This document shows positions 8,508 to 15,844 of a stretch of DNA of 19,912 nucleotides, piece by piece (positions within the stretch are counted from its first letter, which is position 1; every line of letters starts with the position of its first letter). The notes beneath the pieces were generated by a model. The model was not told the origin of the DNA and did not search any database. It was given only the letters and a program-made list of their open reading frames with translations. The position numbers and the translations under genes are program-made. Source of the stretch: CAVXAE01 sp044225565 (lineage in GTDB: Bacteria; Pseudomonadota; Gammaproteobacteria; Steroidobacterales; Steroidobacteraceae); NCBI GenBank assembly GCA_044225565.1, contig JBGAIL010000088.1:1-19912 (forward strand). Reading direction: 5' to 3'.

Positions 8508-10120
8508 TGCGGCCTGCGCTCTACTGGCATACCCTCCGTCATCTCAAACCCGTGCAGCTCTGGGGGCGCATCGTCCACTCGGTGCGGCACCCGCTGCCGG
8601 ACGGAGCACCGCCACCGCCATTGCGCACACTTCGCGGCCCATGGGTCGCGCCGCCGCCGCGGCCTCCCACGCAGCTCGACGGCAGGCGTTTCCGCTTTCT
8701 CAACGTCGAGCGCGAGGTCGCGAGCGCTGCGGATTGGAATCATCCCGGCTGGGAGAAGCTCTGGCTCTACAACCTGCATTACTTCGACGATCTCGCAGCG
8801 GCGGGCTTCCGCGACACCGCGGAGCGCTGGATCGCCGAGAATCCGCCGGCGGACGGCAACGGATGGGAGCCTTATCCGCTCTCGCTCCGCATCGTGAACT
8901 GGATCAAGTGGTCCCTCGCGGGAGGCGAGCTGTCCGCGCCCATGCGGCACAGCCTGGCGATCCAGTGCCGCCAGCTCGCGCAGCGCATCGAATGGCACCT
9001 GCTCGGCAATCATCTGTTCGCGAACGCCAAGGCGCTCGTGTTCGCGGGGTGCTTCTTCGAAGGCGACCAGGCGCGGCACTGGCTGGCGCGAGGCCTCGCG
9101 ATCCTGGAGCGGGAGCGTGCCGAGCAGATCCTCGCGGACGGGGCGCACTTCGAGCTGAGCCCGATGTATCACGCCATCATCCTGGAAGACATGCTCGATC
9201 TCGTGAATCTCGCGCGTGCCTGTCCGGGCGCATTCCGGCCGGAGCCGTTCGCGGAATGTGCCGCGCTCATGCTGGGATGGCTGGCTCGCGTGACCCACCC
9301 GGATGGCGACATCGCGTTCTTCAACGATGCGGCGCTGGGAATCGCCAGCCGACCGGCCGATATTGAAGCGTACGCCGCGCGGCTCGACATTGCTGAGGTC
9401 GCTGCCACCGCGGGAGGTGCTGCGAATTATCTGCGCTTGCAGTCCGGTGCTGCCTGCGTGCTTCTCGACGTGGCGCCCGTCGGGCCCGATTACATTCCCG
9501 GCCATGCGCATGCCGATACGCTGTCCTTCGAGCTTTCGCTGGGTGACGAGCGCGTCATCGTGAATTCCGGCACGTCCACCTATGCCCCCTCGTCGGAGCG
9601 TCTGCGGCAACGTTCCACTGCAGCGCACAGCACGCTCGAGATCGACGGCGAGAATTCTTCCGAGGTGTGGGGCAGTTTCCGTGTGGCGCGCCGAGCACGG
9701 CCCTTCGCGCTCTCCGTCTCGCGCGAGGCTGGCGCGAGCGGCGGTGTGGAGCCGGGCGTCTTCCGCGTATCGTGCGCGCACGATGGATACAGGCGTTTGA
9801 GCGGTCGTCCCGTCCACCGCCGCGAATGGCGCCTCACGGCAGGAGCGCTGGCGGTGACAGATTCCATCGACGGGCGATTCTCGCGCGCGGTCGCGCGCTT
9901 CCATTTTCACCCGGATTGCGCGCTGGTCGAGCACGACGGGAATGGGGGTGCGTTGCGTACCAGGCGCGGCGGCATGGTGCGATGGTCGATCGAGGGCGGT
10001 CATGGCCGCGTCGTGGAGACGACATATCACCCGCGTTTCGGCGTGGTTTTACCGAATCGCTGTCTCGAGGTGGAGACAGTAGACAGGCCGGTCGCAACTC
10101 ACTTCAATTGGGGCGGGTAG
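8504..10120 (+). CDS. Heparinase II/III-family protein of a glycan cluster
   Basis: A 538-residue protein. ATG 8504 overlaps the methyltransferase stop; a second ATG follows at once at 8507. The N-terminal region (YWHTLRHLKPVQLWGRI, then LWLYNLHYFDDL at 86-97) and the alpha/alpha-toroid segments GWEPYPLSLRIVNWIKW (120-136), GNHLFANAKALVFAG (168-182) and HFELSPMYH (215-223) are diagnostic of the family. The C-terminal beta-sandwich has GHAHADTLSFEL (333-344), with the histidines usual for metal binding or catalysis. Known members are polysaccharide lyases acting on uronate-containing glycans. No signal peptide is visible, although this class is mostly periplasmic or secreted. In biosynthetic operons these homologues may trim or remodel the product (inference). 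Confidence 0.88.
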   Translation: MMRPALYWHTLRHLKPVQLWGRIVHSVRHPLPDGAPPPPLRTLRGPWVAPPPRPPTQLDGRRFRFLNVEREVASAADWNHPGWEKLWLYNLHYFDDLAAAGFRDTAERWIAENPPADGNGWEPYPLSLRIVNWIKWSLAGGELSAPMRHSLAIQCRQLAQRIEWHLLGNHLFANAKALVFAGCFFEGDQARHWLARGLAILERERAEQILADGAHFELSPMYHAIILEDMLDLVNLARACPGAFRPEPFAECAALMLGWLARVTHPDGDIAFFNDAALGIASRPADIEAYAARLDIAEVAATAGGAANYLRLQSGAACVLLDVAPVGPDYIPGHAHADTLSFELSLGDERVIVNSGTSTYAPSSERLRQRSTAAHSTLEIDGENSSEVWGSFRVARRARPFALSVSREAGASGGVEPGVFRVSCAHDGYRRLSGRPVHRREWRLTAGALAVTDSIDGRFSRAVARFHFHPDCALVEHDGNGGALRTRRGGMVRWSIEGGHGRVVETTYHPRFGVVLPNRCLEVETVDRPVATHFNWGG

Positions 10121-10125
10121 AACGC

Positions 10126-11346
10126 TTGCGCATCCTCTTTCTCTCACATTACTTCCCGCCGGAAGTGAATGCTCCGGCGTCGCGAACCTTCGAGAACTGC
10201 CGCGAGTGGGTGCGGCTGGGCCACAGCGTCACGGTGGTGACGTGCGCGCCCAACCACCCGCGCGGGCGCGTGTACGAGGGCTATCGCAATCGCCTGTTCC
10301 AGCGGGAGCGCATGGACGGGATCGAGGTCGTGCGCGTATGGACCTGGCTGGCGGCAAACGAGGGTTTCGTGCTGCGCTCGATGAACTACGTGTCCTTCAT
10401 GGTCTCCGCGCTCCTCGCATTGCCCCGCCTGCCGAAGGCGGACGTGGTGGTCACCACCTCGCCGCAATTCTTCAACGGTCTCGCGGGATATTTCGTGCGC
10501 GCCTGGCGTCGCATCCCCTGGGTGTTCGAGGTGCGTGACCTCTGGCCCGAGTCCATCATCGCGGTGGGCGCTGCGCGCAACACGCTCCTCATCCGTCTGC
10601 TGGAGAAGCTCGAACGTTTCGCATACCGCAAGGCGGACCACATCGTGCCGGTCACGGATGCGTTCGCCCGCCACATGGTGGAGCGCGATGTCCCGGCTAC
10701 CAAGATCACGGTAATCAAGAACGGTGCGGACCTCCAGCGTTTCAATCCGGGGAGCGCCATGCATCTGCGCGCCGAACTCGGGCTGGGTGATCGTTTCGTC
10801 GCCGCGTACTTTGGCACACACGGCATGGCTCACGGCCTCGACATGCTGCTGGAAGCCGCCGAGCGGCTGCGCAACGAGCCGGGAATCGTCTTCCTCATGG
10901 TGGGAGACGGCGCCGAGCGCGAGCGGCTGGCACGCCTGCGCGAAGAGCGCAAGCTCGACAATGTGATCATGCTCGGTCAGCAGCCGAAGGAGCGCATGCC
11001 CGGGCTGTGGAAGACCGCGGACGTGAGCCTCGTCCTGCTGCGCGACACGCCGCTCTTCCGCACCGTCATCCCCTCGAAGATCTTCGAGAGCCTGGCCATG
11101 GAAACGCCGGTGATCCTCGGCGTGGAAGGGGAATCCCGCCAGCTCATCGAAGACTCCGGTGCAGGAGTGTTCGTCGCGCCGGGCGATTCGGCTCAGCTGG
11201 CCGAACAGGTGCGAGCGCTGAGCCACGAGCGCGAGCGTATACGGGAGATGGGCAAGCGGGGCGCGGCTTACGTGCGCGCGCACTTCGATAGAGCGAAGCT
11301 CGCGGAGCGTTACGCGCGCGTCCTCGAATCCACCTCGCGGGCCTGA
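10126..11346 (+). CDS. WbuB-like glycosyltransferase family 4
   Basis: About 406 residues from TTG 10126 (LRILFLSHYFPPEVNAPASR). An in-frame TTG at 10108, overlapping the heparinase stop, is an alternative that adds LGRVER. No ATG or GTG fits the conserved N-terminus; GGGCGGG at 10110-10116 could serve as a weak ribosome binding site for 10126. The N-terminal domain continues CREWVRLGHSVTVVTCAPNH and RGRVYEGYRNR, the signature of the WbuB group named for an amino-sugar transferase of O-antigen loci. The middle holds EVRDLWPES (135-143), and the C-terminal donor site is PSKIFESLAMETPVILG (316-332). It transfers a sugar from a nucleotide donor at the cytoplasmic face of the membrane. The exact sugar cannot be assigned. 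Confidence 0.9.
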   Translation: MRILFLSHYFPPEVNAPASRTFENCREWVRLGHSVTVVTCAPNHPRGRVYEGYRNRLFQRERMDGIEVVRVWTWLAANEGFVLRSMNYVSFMVSALLALPRLPKADVVVTTSPQFFNGLAGYFVRAWRRIPWVFEVRDLWPESIIAVGAARNTLLIRLLEKLERFAYRKADHIVPVTDAFARHMVERDVPATKITVIKNGADLQRFNPGSAMHLRAELGLGDRFVAAYFGTHGMAHGLDMLLEAAERLRNEPGIVFLMVGDGAERERLARLREERKLDNVIMLGQQPKERMPGLWKTADVSLVLLRDTPLFRTVIPSKIFESLAMETPVILGVEGESRQLIEDSGAGVFVAPGDSAQLAEQVRALSHERERIREMGKRGAAYVRAHFDRAKLAERYARVLESTSRA

Positions 11347-11364
11347 GCTCGGCAGACTTCTTGC

Positions 11365-13026
11365 ATGATGTACTTGTTTGGGTTGGGCTCCATGGATTTA
11401 TTACTCGCCTTCATCATTGCCGTGGCCGTCACCATGAGCCTGATCCCGCCGCTGATGCGGGCCGCGGGCAGCCTGAACGTCCTCGACATGCCGAGCGAGC
11501 GCAAACAGCACGTGGGCGCGGTGCCGTGCGTGGGCGGCGTCGCGATGGCGGTGGGCGCGTTCCTGCCGTTGCTGCTGTGGCTGCCCATCGACAGGCTGCT
11601 CGCTTCGTACCTCACGGCATCGCTGATCATGGTCGGCTTCGGCGTCTGGGACGACCGCGTCTCGTTGAGCCCTGCAGTGAAGTTCGCTGGGCAGCTGATC
11701 TCGGTCGCCATCGTGGTGTTCGTCGGAGACGTCACCCTATCCACTTACACGCTGGTCGATCGCATGGCGATTCCCCAAGCGATCGCGATCCCGCTCACTT
11801 TCTTCTTCCTGCTCGGCGTGACCAACGCCATCAATCTCGCTGACGGCCTCGATGGGCTGGCGGGGGGCACCACGTTGCTCGCGTGCTGCGCGCTCGCGGC
11901 GCTCGGCCTCGCGATGGACGTGCCTTTCGTGTCCACCATCGCGCTGGTCATCGTCGGCGCCATCGTGGGCTTCCTGCGGTTCAATACCTATCCCGCACGC
12001 GTATTCATGGGGGATGGCGGAAGCCAGTTCCTGGGGTTCACCACGGGTGTCCTCGCCATCATCCTTACGCAGCAGGTCGCGACGCCGCTCAGTGCGGCGT
12101 TGCCACTGCTCATCCTCGGGCTGCCGATCCTCGACACGCTGTCCGTGATGGGGTTGCGCATGCTGCGAGGGCAGTCACCCTTCAAGGCGGATCGCACGCA
12201 CATCCACCACAAGCTGCTGGGTGTGGGCTTCGACCATCACGAGGCGGTGGCGCTCATCTACTGTGCGCAGGCCGCGTTGTTCCTGGCGGCCTGGTTCCTG
12301 CGGTTCGAGTCGGACCTGCTCATCATCCTGACCTTCGTGGGATTCGCCGCTGTCTTCCTGATCGCGTTGATCGCGGCGGACCGTTCCGGCTGGCGGGTGC
12401 GTGCGCGCCGCTTCGACAAGACGTCGGATCTGGCGCGGCTGGCTCACCGCTTCGTGGCGTTCGAGCGCATGCACCGGCTCACGCTATGGGCGGCCGTGGC
12501 TGGCGTTGCGGCCTATGCGCTCTGCATCCTGCTTTACAGCCAGCCTCTACCGGATGACATCGGGTGGCTGGCGCTGGGTGTCGCCGTCACTCTGACGCTT
12601 ACGGCATTTCCGCCTGTTCGCAGCGTCGGTATCGAATGGGTGGCTCAGGCCGCCTTGTACGTCGCCGTGGTGGTGGCGGTGTACATGGATCAACAGACCG
12701 CCAGGTTCCTGCCGGTCTTCCACATGGTGAAGTGGGGAGTGTTCCCGCTGCTCATCCTGGCCGTCATCGTGCGGACGCGCCTCGATGGGCAACGGCGTTT
12801 CCAGGTGACGCCTTTCGACGTGCTCCTGATCCTGGTGGCCCTCATGATGCCCAATCTGCCTGGGTTCGCCGGCGATCGCGAGACGCTGGGCTTCGGCGTC
12901 GCCAAGCTGCTCGCGCTGTTCTACGCAGTCGAGATGATCTCGAATCATTCACCGACCATGCGCCGGCTTGCGGCGATGGGCGCGTTCGGCTTCTGTCTCG
13001 CCATGAGCATACGGATCCTGATGTGA
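11365..13026 (+). CDS. WecA/MraY-family undecaprenyl-phosphate sugar-1-phosphate transferase with extra membrane domain
   Basis: A 553-residue polytopic protein. Residues 1 to about 345 are a glycosyltransferase family 4 (PF00953-type) core with all the expected cytoplasmic motifs: VWDDR at 94-98, NLADGLDGLAGG at 157-168, FMGDGG at 214-219 and RTHIHHKLL at 277-285. These bind magnesium and the nucleotide sugar; the family moves a sugar-1-phosphate (often GlcNAc-1-P) to undecaprenyl phosphate, the first step in making a lipid-linked glycan. After the core come about 200 further residues with roughly six or seven hydrophobic segments that ordinary WecA (about 367 residues) lacks. ATG 11392 (MDLLLAFII...) is a possible alternative start; neither start has a strong ribosome binding site. 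Its last codons overlap the GTG of the TPR lipoprotein (GTGA). Confidence 0.88.
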   Translation: MMYLFGLGSMDLLLAFIIAVAVTMSLIPPLMRAAGSLNVLDMPSERKQHVGAVPCVGGVAMAVGAFLPLLLWLPIDRLLASYLTASLIMVGFGVWDDRVSLSPAVKFAGQLISVAIVVFVGDVTLSTYTLVDRMAIPQAIAIPLTFFFLLGVTNAINLADGLDGLAGGTTLLACCALAALGLAMDVPFVSTIALVIVGAIVGFLRFNTYPARVFMGDGGSQFLGFTTGVLAIILTQQVATPLSAALPLLILGLPILDTLSVMGLRMLRGQSPFKADRTHIHHKLLGVGFDHHEAVALIYCAQAALFLAAWFLRFESDLLIILTFVGFAAVFLIALIAADRSGWRVRARRFDKTSDLARLAHRFVAFERMHRLTLWAAVAGVAAYALCILLYSQPLPDDIGWLALGVAVTLTLTAFPPVRSVGIEWVAQAALYVAVVVAVYMDQQTARFLPVFHMVKWGVFPLLILAVIVRTRLDGQRRFQVTPFDVLLILVALMMPNLPGFAGDRETLGFGVAKLLALFYAVEMISNHSPTMRRLAAMGAFGFCLAMSIRILM

Positions 13027-13983
13027 GCCGTGCGTGGATCATTCCGTTGCTGCTCTCGTCGGTGCTGCTCGCGGCGTGCCACGGCGCGCAGGCGCGCCGG
13101 GAAAGCTATCTGCAGCAAGGCGAGGCACTCATGCAGTCCGGCGATTGCGAGCGCGCGCGGGTGGCGTTTCGTAACGCACTCTACATACAGCCCCGCAGCT
13201 CCGACGCGCGTCTGCTGACGGGCGAGGCCGCCGAGAAATGCGGGCGGCTCCGCGAGGCCGCCGACATGTATCGGCGAGCCATGGAGCTCGACCTGCAGAA
13301 CCTGAAGGCACGTGCCCATCTGGCGAGGCTTCGCGTCCTGGCGGGGGACAATGAGCGGGCGCTGGCGATCGTCAGGCCGGGTCTGCAGATGGCGCCTTCG
13401 GATCCGGACCTGCTGGCGATACGTGGCGTTGCCAGGCTTCGCACAGGAGACGAGAGCGGGGCGTACGACGACGCGGAGCGCGCGGTGGCCGGGTCGCCGG
13501 CGAACGAGAACGCGGTAGCGCTCCTGGCGGCATTGCACCGCCGCGAGGGCCGCAGCCAGGAAGCCATCGAGATCGTGCAGCGTGCCGTTGAGCTCAAGCC
13601 GCGCAGCGTCGAGATGCGTCTGGTGCTGGCACAACTTCTGCTTGCTCTGGGGCGGCAGGAGAGCGCGGAGGAGGAGCTGCGCCAATGTCGAGCTGGAGCC
13701 TGGAGGCGGCTCCGTGACCGCAGAGGCTGGCCAGCTGCTCGACGCCCACGTGACGGGGAACTGCGTAGAAGAAGAGGCGTTGGAGCTGCGACCGCCGTGC
13801 TGGAGCAGGCGGCGGGTCACGCGCCGCAATCCGTCCCACGTATTCGCTATCTACCTGGCCGCGCTGAAGGCGGAGAAGGCGACCGCCGTGGAGAACCTGC
13901 GCTTCGCCGTGGATAGCGGTGTGCAGTTCGCCGGTTGGCAGGAAGCGCGCAGCGCACTCGGAAAGCTCACGGTGTTGCGCTGA
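13023..13983 (+). pseudogene. TPR-repeat lipoprotein with frame changes in its 3' part
   Basis: Starts with GTG 13023 in a GTGA overlap. The N-terminus (SRAWIIPLLLSSVLLAACHG) is a lipoprotein signal with Cys19 as the lipidated residue. Tandem tetratricopeptide helices follow (QQGEALMQSGDCERARVAFR, AADMYRRAMELDLQNLKARA, IEIVQRAVELKPRSVEMRLV). The frame is clean to EEELRQ near 13685. Conserved sequence then jumps frames: NVELEPG... VTAEAGQLLDAH... EEEALEL in frame 1, TAVLEQAAGHAPQS (about 13791-13832) in frame 0, and FAIYLAALKAEKATAVENLR... AGWQEARSALGKL in frame 1, ending at TGA 13981-13983. Read without repair, the first frame runs to 13916 with an arginine-rich nonsense tail. The intact form would be about 320 residues. 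TPR lipoproteins recur in exosortase-associated loci, where they are thought to scaffold export; that role here is inferred. Confidence 0.75.
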
Positions 13984-14060
13984 CGACTCGTCGGTAATTG
14001 GAGACGCTAGGCAGACTTAGGCGCGTAATTTAGACTTCTCCTTAACAGCGGATGGTTTGT

Positions 14061-14065
14061 AGGAG
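14061..14065 (+). promoter_or_regulatory. Ribosome binding site AGGAG of the PEP-CTERM-like gene
   Basis: AGGAG lies 9 bases before ATG 14075 and decides this start over the GTG at 14065, which is too close to it. Upstream, 13984-14060 holds a short AT-richer stretch with direct copies of GTAATT (13994, 14025) and AGACTT (14013, 14032), but no convincing -35/-10 pair. Confidence 0.65.
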
Positions 14066-14074
14066 TGTGGAAGC

Positions 14075-14575
14075 ATGGAGAGGGACACCGGGCTTCGTCG
14101 CTGGCTTGCGTTGTTTCTGATCTTGCAGAGTGGATGGGTTGCGGCCTCGTCGCTGCCGGTTTCCGGCCGTCAGGTCGACGTGGATTCGCGCGCGTCACAG
14201 TCTTCATGGACGACGCAGCTTGGTGCAGTGGATCGCTATGGGCTCACACGCGAAGAGCGCGCCGCTGAAGTTCCTGCGGTGTGGGACGGCGCGGTGGCTA
14301 CCTACAACATGATTTCGGCGCCGCGCGCATCGAAGGATCCGTCCGTGTTCGTTCTTCAGGCCGAGCCCACTCATTCTCGTGATGCAGTCGCTTCGGTCAT
14401 CGCGGAGAACGTGCGCGCAGGAGCCGTGCCTGCGCCTGCAGCGTTGTGGTTGCTCGTGGCTGGGCTCATCGGTGTAGTCGGCATTGCTCGACGACGAGGC
14501 GTTGCCACGCGTCCTGCAAGACGGGCCCACGATTCTTCGGAGAGGCCGGAGGCAGTAGTTTCCGCTTCGGTCTGA
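14075..14575 (+). CDS. Small secreted protein with a PEP-CTERM-like sorting signal
   Basis: A 166-residue protein of no recognised enzymatic family. It has a Sec-type signal (basic LRRW, then LALFLILQSGWVAASS). A roughly 90-residue mature region lacks cysteines and known domains. At residues 118-141 comes a tripartite sorting signal: VPAPA, a hydrophobic helix (ALWLLVAGLIGVVGIA) and a basic RRR. This matches the 'VPLPAA-W-L' version of PEP-CTERM signals that exosortases cleave, and it sits beside a glycan operon of the type linked to exosortase. It is odd in having 25 residues after the arginines (GVATRPARRAHDSSERPEAV...), whereas such proteins usually end within a few residues. The mature protein is expected to be processed at the inner membrane and exported, perhaps glycosylated (inference). 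The exosortase itself is not in this window. Confidence 0.7.
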   Translation: MERDTGLRRWLALFLILQSGWVAASSLPVSGRQVDVDSRASQSSWTTQLGAVDRYGLTREERAAEVPAVWDGAVATYNMISAPRASKDPSVFVLQAEPTHSRDAVASVIAENVRAGAVPAPAALWLLVAGLIGVVGIARRRGVATRPARRAHDSSERPEAVVSASV

Positions 14576-14658
14576 GCTCGGTCGGCCACGCGCCGGATCT
14601 GCGCGCTCCTCGCACATTAAAATAAGCATCACCGCCAGTCGGCGTCGGTCCGCCGTTC

Positions 14659-14674
14659 GCCCGAAATATCGGGC
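14659..14674. repeat. Short inverted repeat GCCCGA-AATA-TCGGGC
   Basis: Perfect 6-bp arms (14659-14664 and 14669-14674) around a 4-base loop, in the gap between the PEP-CTERM-like gene and the OmpA gene. No T-run follows on either strand, so a classical intrinsic terminator is not supported. It might be a weak terminator for the upstream gene or a protein-binding site. Confidence 0.4.
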
Positions 14675-14732
14675 CGTGGGGTTGCGGAAATGTCAAAAGA
14701 CCTATAAAACGCTTGGGCTGTCGACATGGAAA

Positions 14733-14752
14733 ATGTTGCGATAATGCAACAT
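14733..14752. promoter_or_regulatory. 20-bp palindrome with GATAAT centre upstream of the OmpA gene
   Basis: ATGTTGC (14733-14739) and GCAACAT (14746-14752) are exact reverse complements around GATAAT (14740-14745). TGC immediately before GATAAT gives TGCGATAAT, which resembles an extended -10 element. The palindrome ends 2 bases before the GAGGAG ribosome binding site (14755-14760). It could be an operator overlapping a promoter, or an mRNA hairpin just ahead of the ribosome site. A second -10-like TATAAA lies at 14703-14708 with TTGCGG 15 bases upstream. Which promoter is used cannot be told from sequence. Confidence 0.45.
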
Positions 14753-14754
14753 AC

Positions 14755-14760
14755 GAGGAG
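14755..14760 (+). promoter_or_regulatory. Ribosome binding site GAGGAG of the OmpA-family gene
   Basis: GAGGAG sits 6 bases before ATG 14767. It selects this start, which opens a clean signal peptide, over the in-frame TTG at 14713. Confidence 0.75.
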
Positions 14761-14766
14761 ATCGAG

Positions 14767-15837
14767 ATGAAGAAGACTGTGCTTTGTGCCCTCATGCTCG
14801 CTGCCGCGCCGGCTTTCGCCGCGGACGAGGTGGGCAAGTGGTATCTGACGCCGCAGGCGGGATATCTCTGGACGGACAACGACCGCAACTTCGACGACGA
14901 CTGGCTTTACGGTCTCGCCCTCGGCAAGCACGTCAGCGACAACTGGAGCATCGAGTTCAACATCAACCGTGCGAGCGTCGATGCTGGCGCTGCCGACGCG
15001 CGGTTCAGCGCGTTCACCCTGGATGCCTTGCGCGTCTTCGGTCGCCAGAATCCGGTGTCGCCTTTCATCTCGATCGGCGCCGGCTCGATGGATTCGGACC
15101 TCAAGCCCGGTCCCTCGACCAACGATTTCGTCGCCCAGGCTGGTGTCGGCCTGCTCTGGCATCTGGGAGACAGTTTCGCGCTGCGCCCGCAGATCAAGGC
15201 GCGCTGGGACGACACCGGCGCCACGGGCCACCGCACCGACTACATGGCGCTGCTCGGCTTCCAGTTCTCCTTCGGCGGAACGCCGCCGCCGGCACCCACG
15301 CCGCCTCCGCCTCCTCCCGAGCCGGCCCCGGCGCCTGCTCCGCCGCCACCGCCACCGCCGCCCGCGGATTCGGATGGCGATGGCGTGCTCGATCCCCAGG
15401 ATCAGTGCCCCGGCACCCCGCGCGGCGTTGCCGTCGATGCGGTAGGTTGCGAGCGCAAGGGCTCCATCACGCTGGAGGGCGTCACGTTCCAGCTGAACTC
15501 GGCCGATCTCACCGTGGAGTCGCGGCCGGCGCTCGATCGCGTCGCCGAGGACCTGCGCAAGTACCCGCGGCTGAAGATCGAGCTCCAGGGCCACACGGAC
15601 AGCTCGGGCTCAGACCAGTACAACCTCAATCTGTCGCAGCGTCGCGCCGAGTCCGTGGCCCGCTATCTCGCCGACGCGGGCGTGCCCGCCGGCCAGGTGG
15701 CGCCGAAGGGCTATGGCGAGAGCGAGCCGATCGCCGACAACAAGACGGCTGAGGGGCGCGCCCAGAACCGTCGTGTCGTCATGAAGGTTCTGGAGAACCC
15801 CGGTGACGTGCAGGTGAAGGGCGAAGGGCAGATCTGA
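14767..15837 (+). CDS. OmpA-family outer-membrane protein
   Basis: A 356-residue protein with a signal peptide (MKKTVLCALMLAAAPAFA, cleaved after residue 18). Residues about 22-170 form an OmpA-like beta-barrel: alternating aromatic strands such as KWYLTPQAGYLW, and a final strand ALLGFQFSFG ending in phenylalanine near the barrel edge. A proline-rich linker (173-199) follows, then a thrombospondin type-3-like calcium loop DSDGDGVLDPQDQCPGTP (201-218), and a C-terminal peptidoglycan-binding OmpA domain with LQGHTDSSGSDQYN (273-286), NLSQRRAESVARYL (288-301) and RAQNRRV (331-337). It anchors the outer membrane to peptidoglycan. It has its own ribosome binding site and a likely promoter region, so it is probably expressed independently of the glycan operon. 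It converges on queG, with 7 bp between their stop codons. Confidence 0.93.
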   Translation: MKKTVLCALMLAAAPAFAADEVGKWYLTPQAGYLWTDNDRNFDDDWLYGLALGKHVSDNWSIEFNINRASVDAGAADARFSAFTLDALRVFGRQNPVSPFISIGAGSMDSDLKPGPSTNDFVAQAGVGLLWHLGDSFALRPQIKARWDDTGATGHRTDYMALLGFQFSFGGTPPPAPTPPPPPPEPAPAPAPPPPPPPPADSDGDGVLDPQDQCPGTPRGVAVDAVGCERKGSITLEGVTFQLNSADLTVESRPALDRVAEDLRKYPRLKIELQGHTDSSGSDQYNLNLSQRRAESVARYLADAGVPAGQVAPKGYGESEPIADNKTAEGRAQNRRVVMKVLENPGDVQVKGEGQI

Positions 15838-15844
15838 CGCCCGC

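Noticed and set aside
8420..10030. A 536-codon open frame on the minus strand opposite the heparinase-like gene
   Set aside because: High-GC shadow: the plus-strand protein carries conserved family motifs along its whole length, while the minus translation is arginine/glutamate-rich with no recognisable domain.
13990..14040. Direct repeats GTAATT and AGACTT as a possible attachment site or CRISPR-like array
   Set aside because: Only two short copies of each, with no spacer regularity, integrase or Cas genes nearby.
14659..14674. Intrinsic terminator after the PEP-CTERM-like gene
   Set aside because: The stem is only 6 bp and no T-run follows; kept as a plain inverted repeat.
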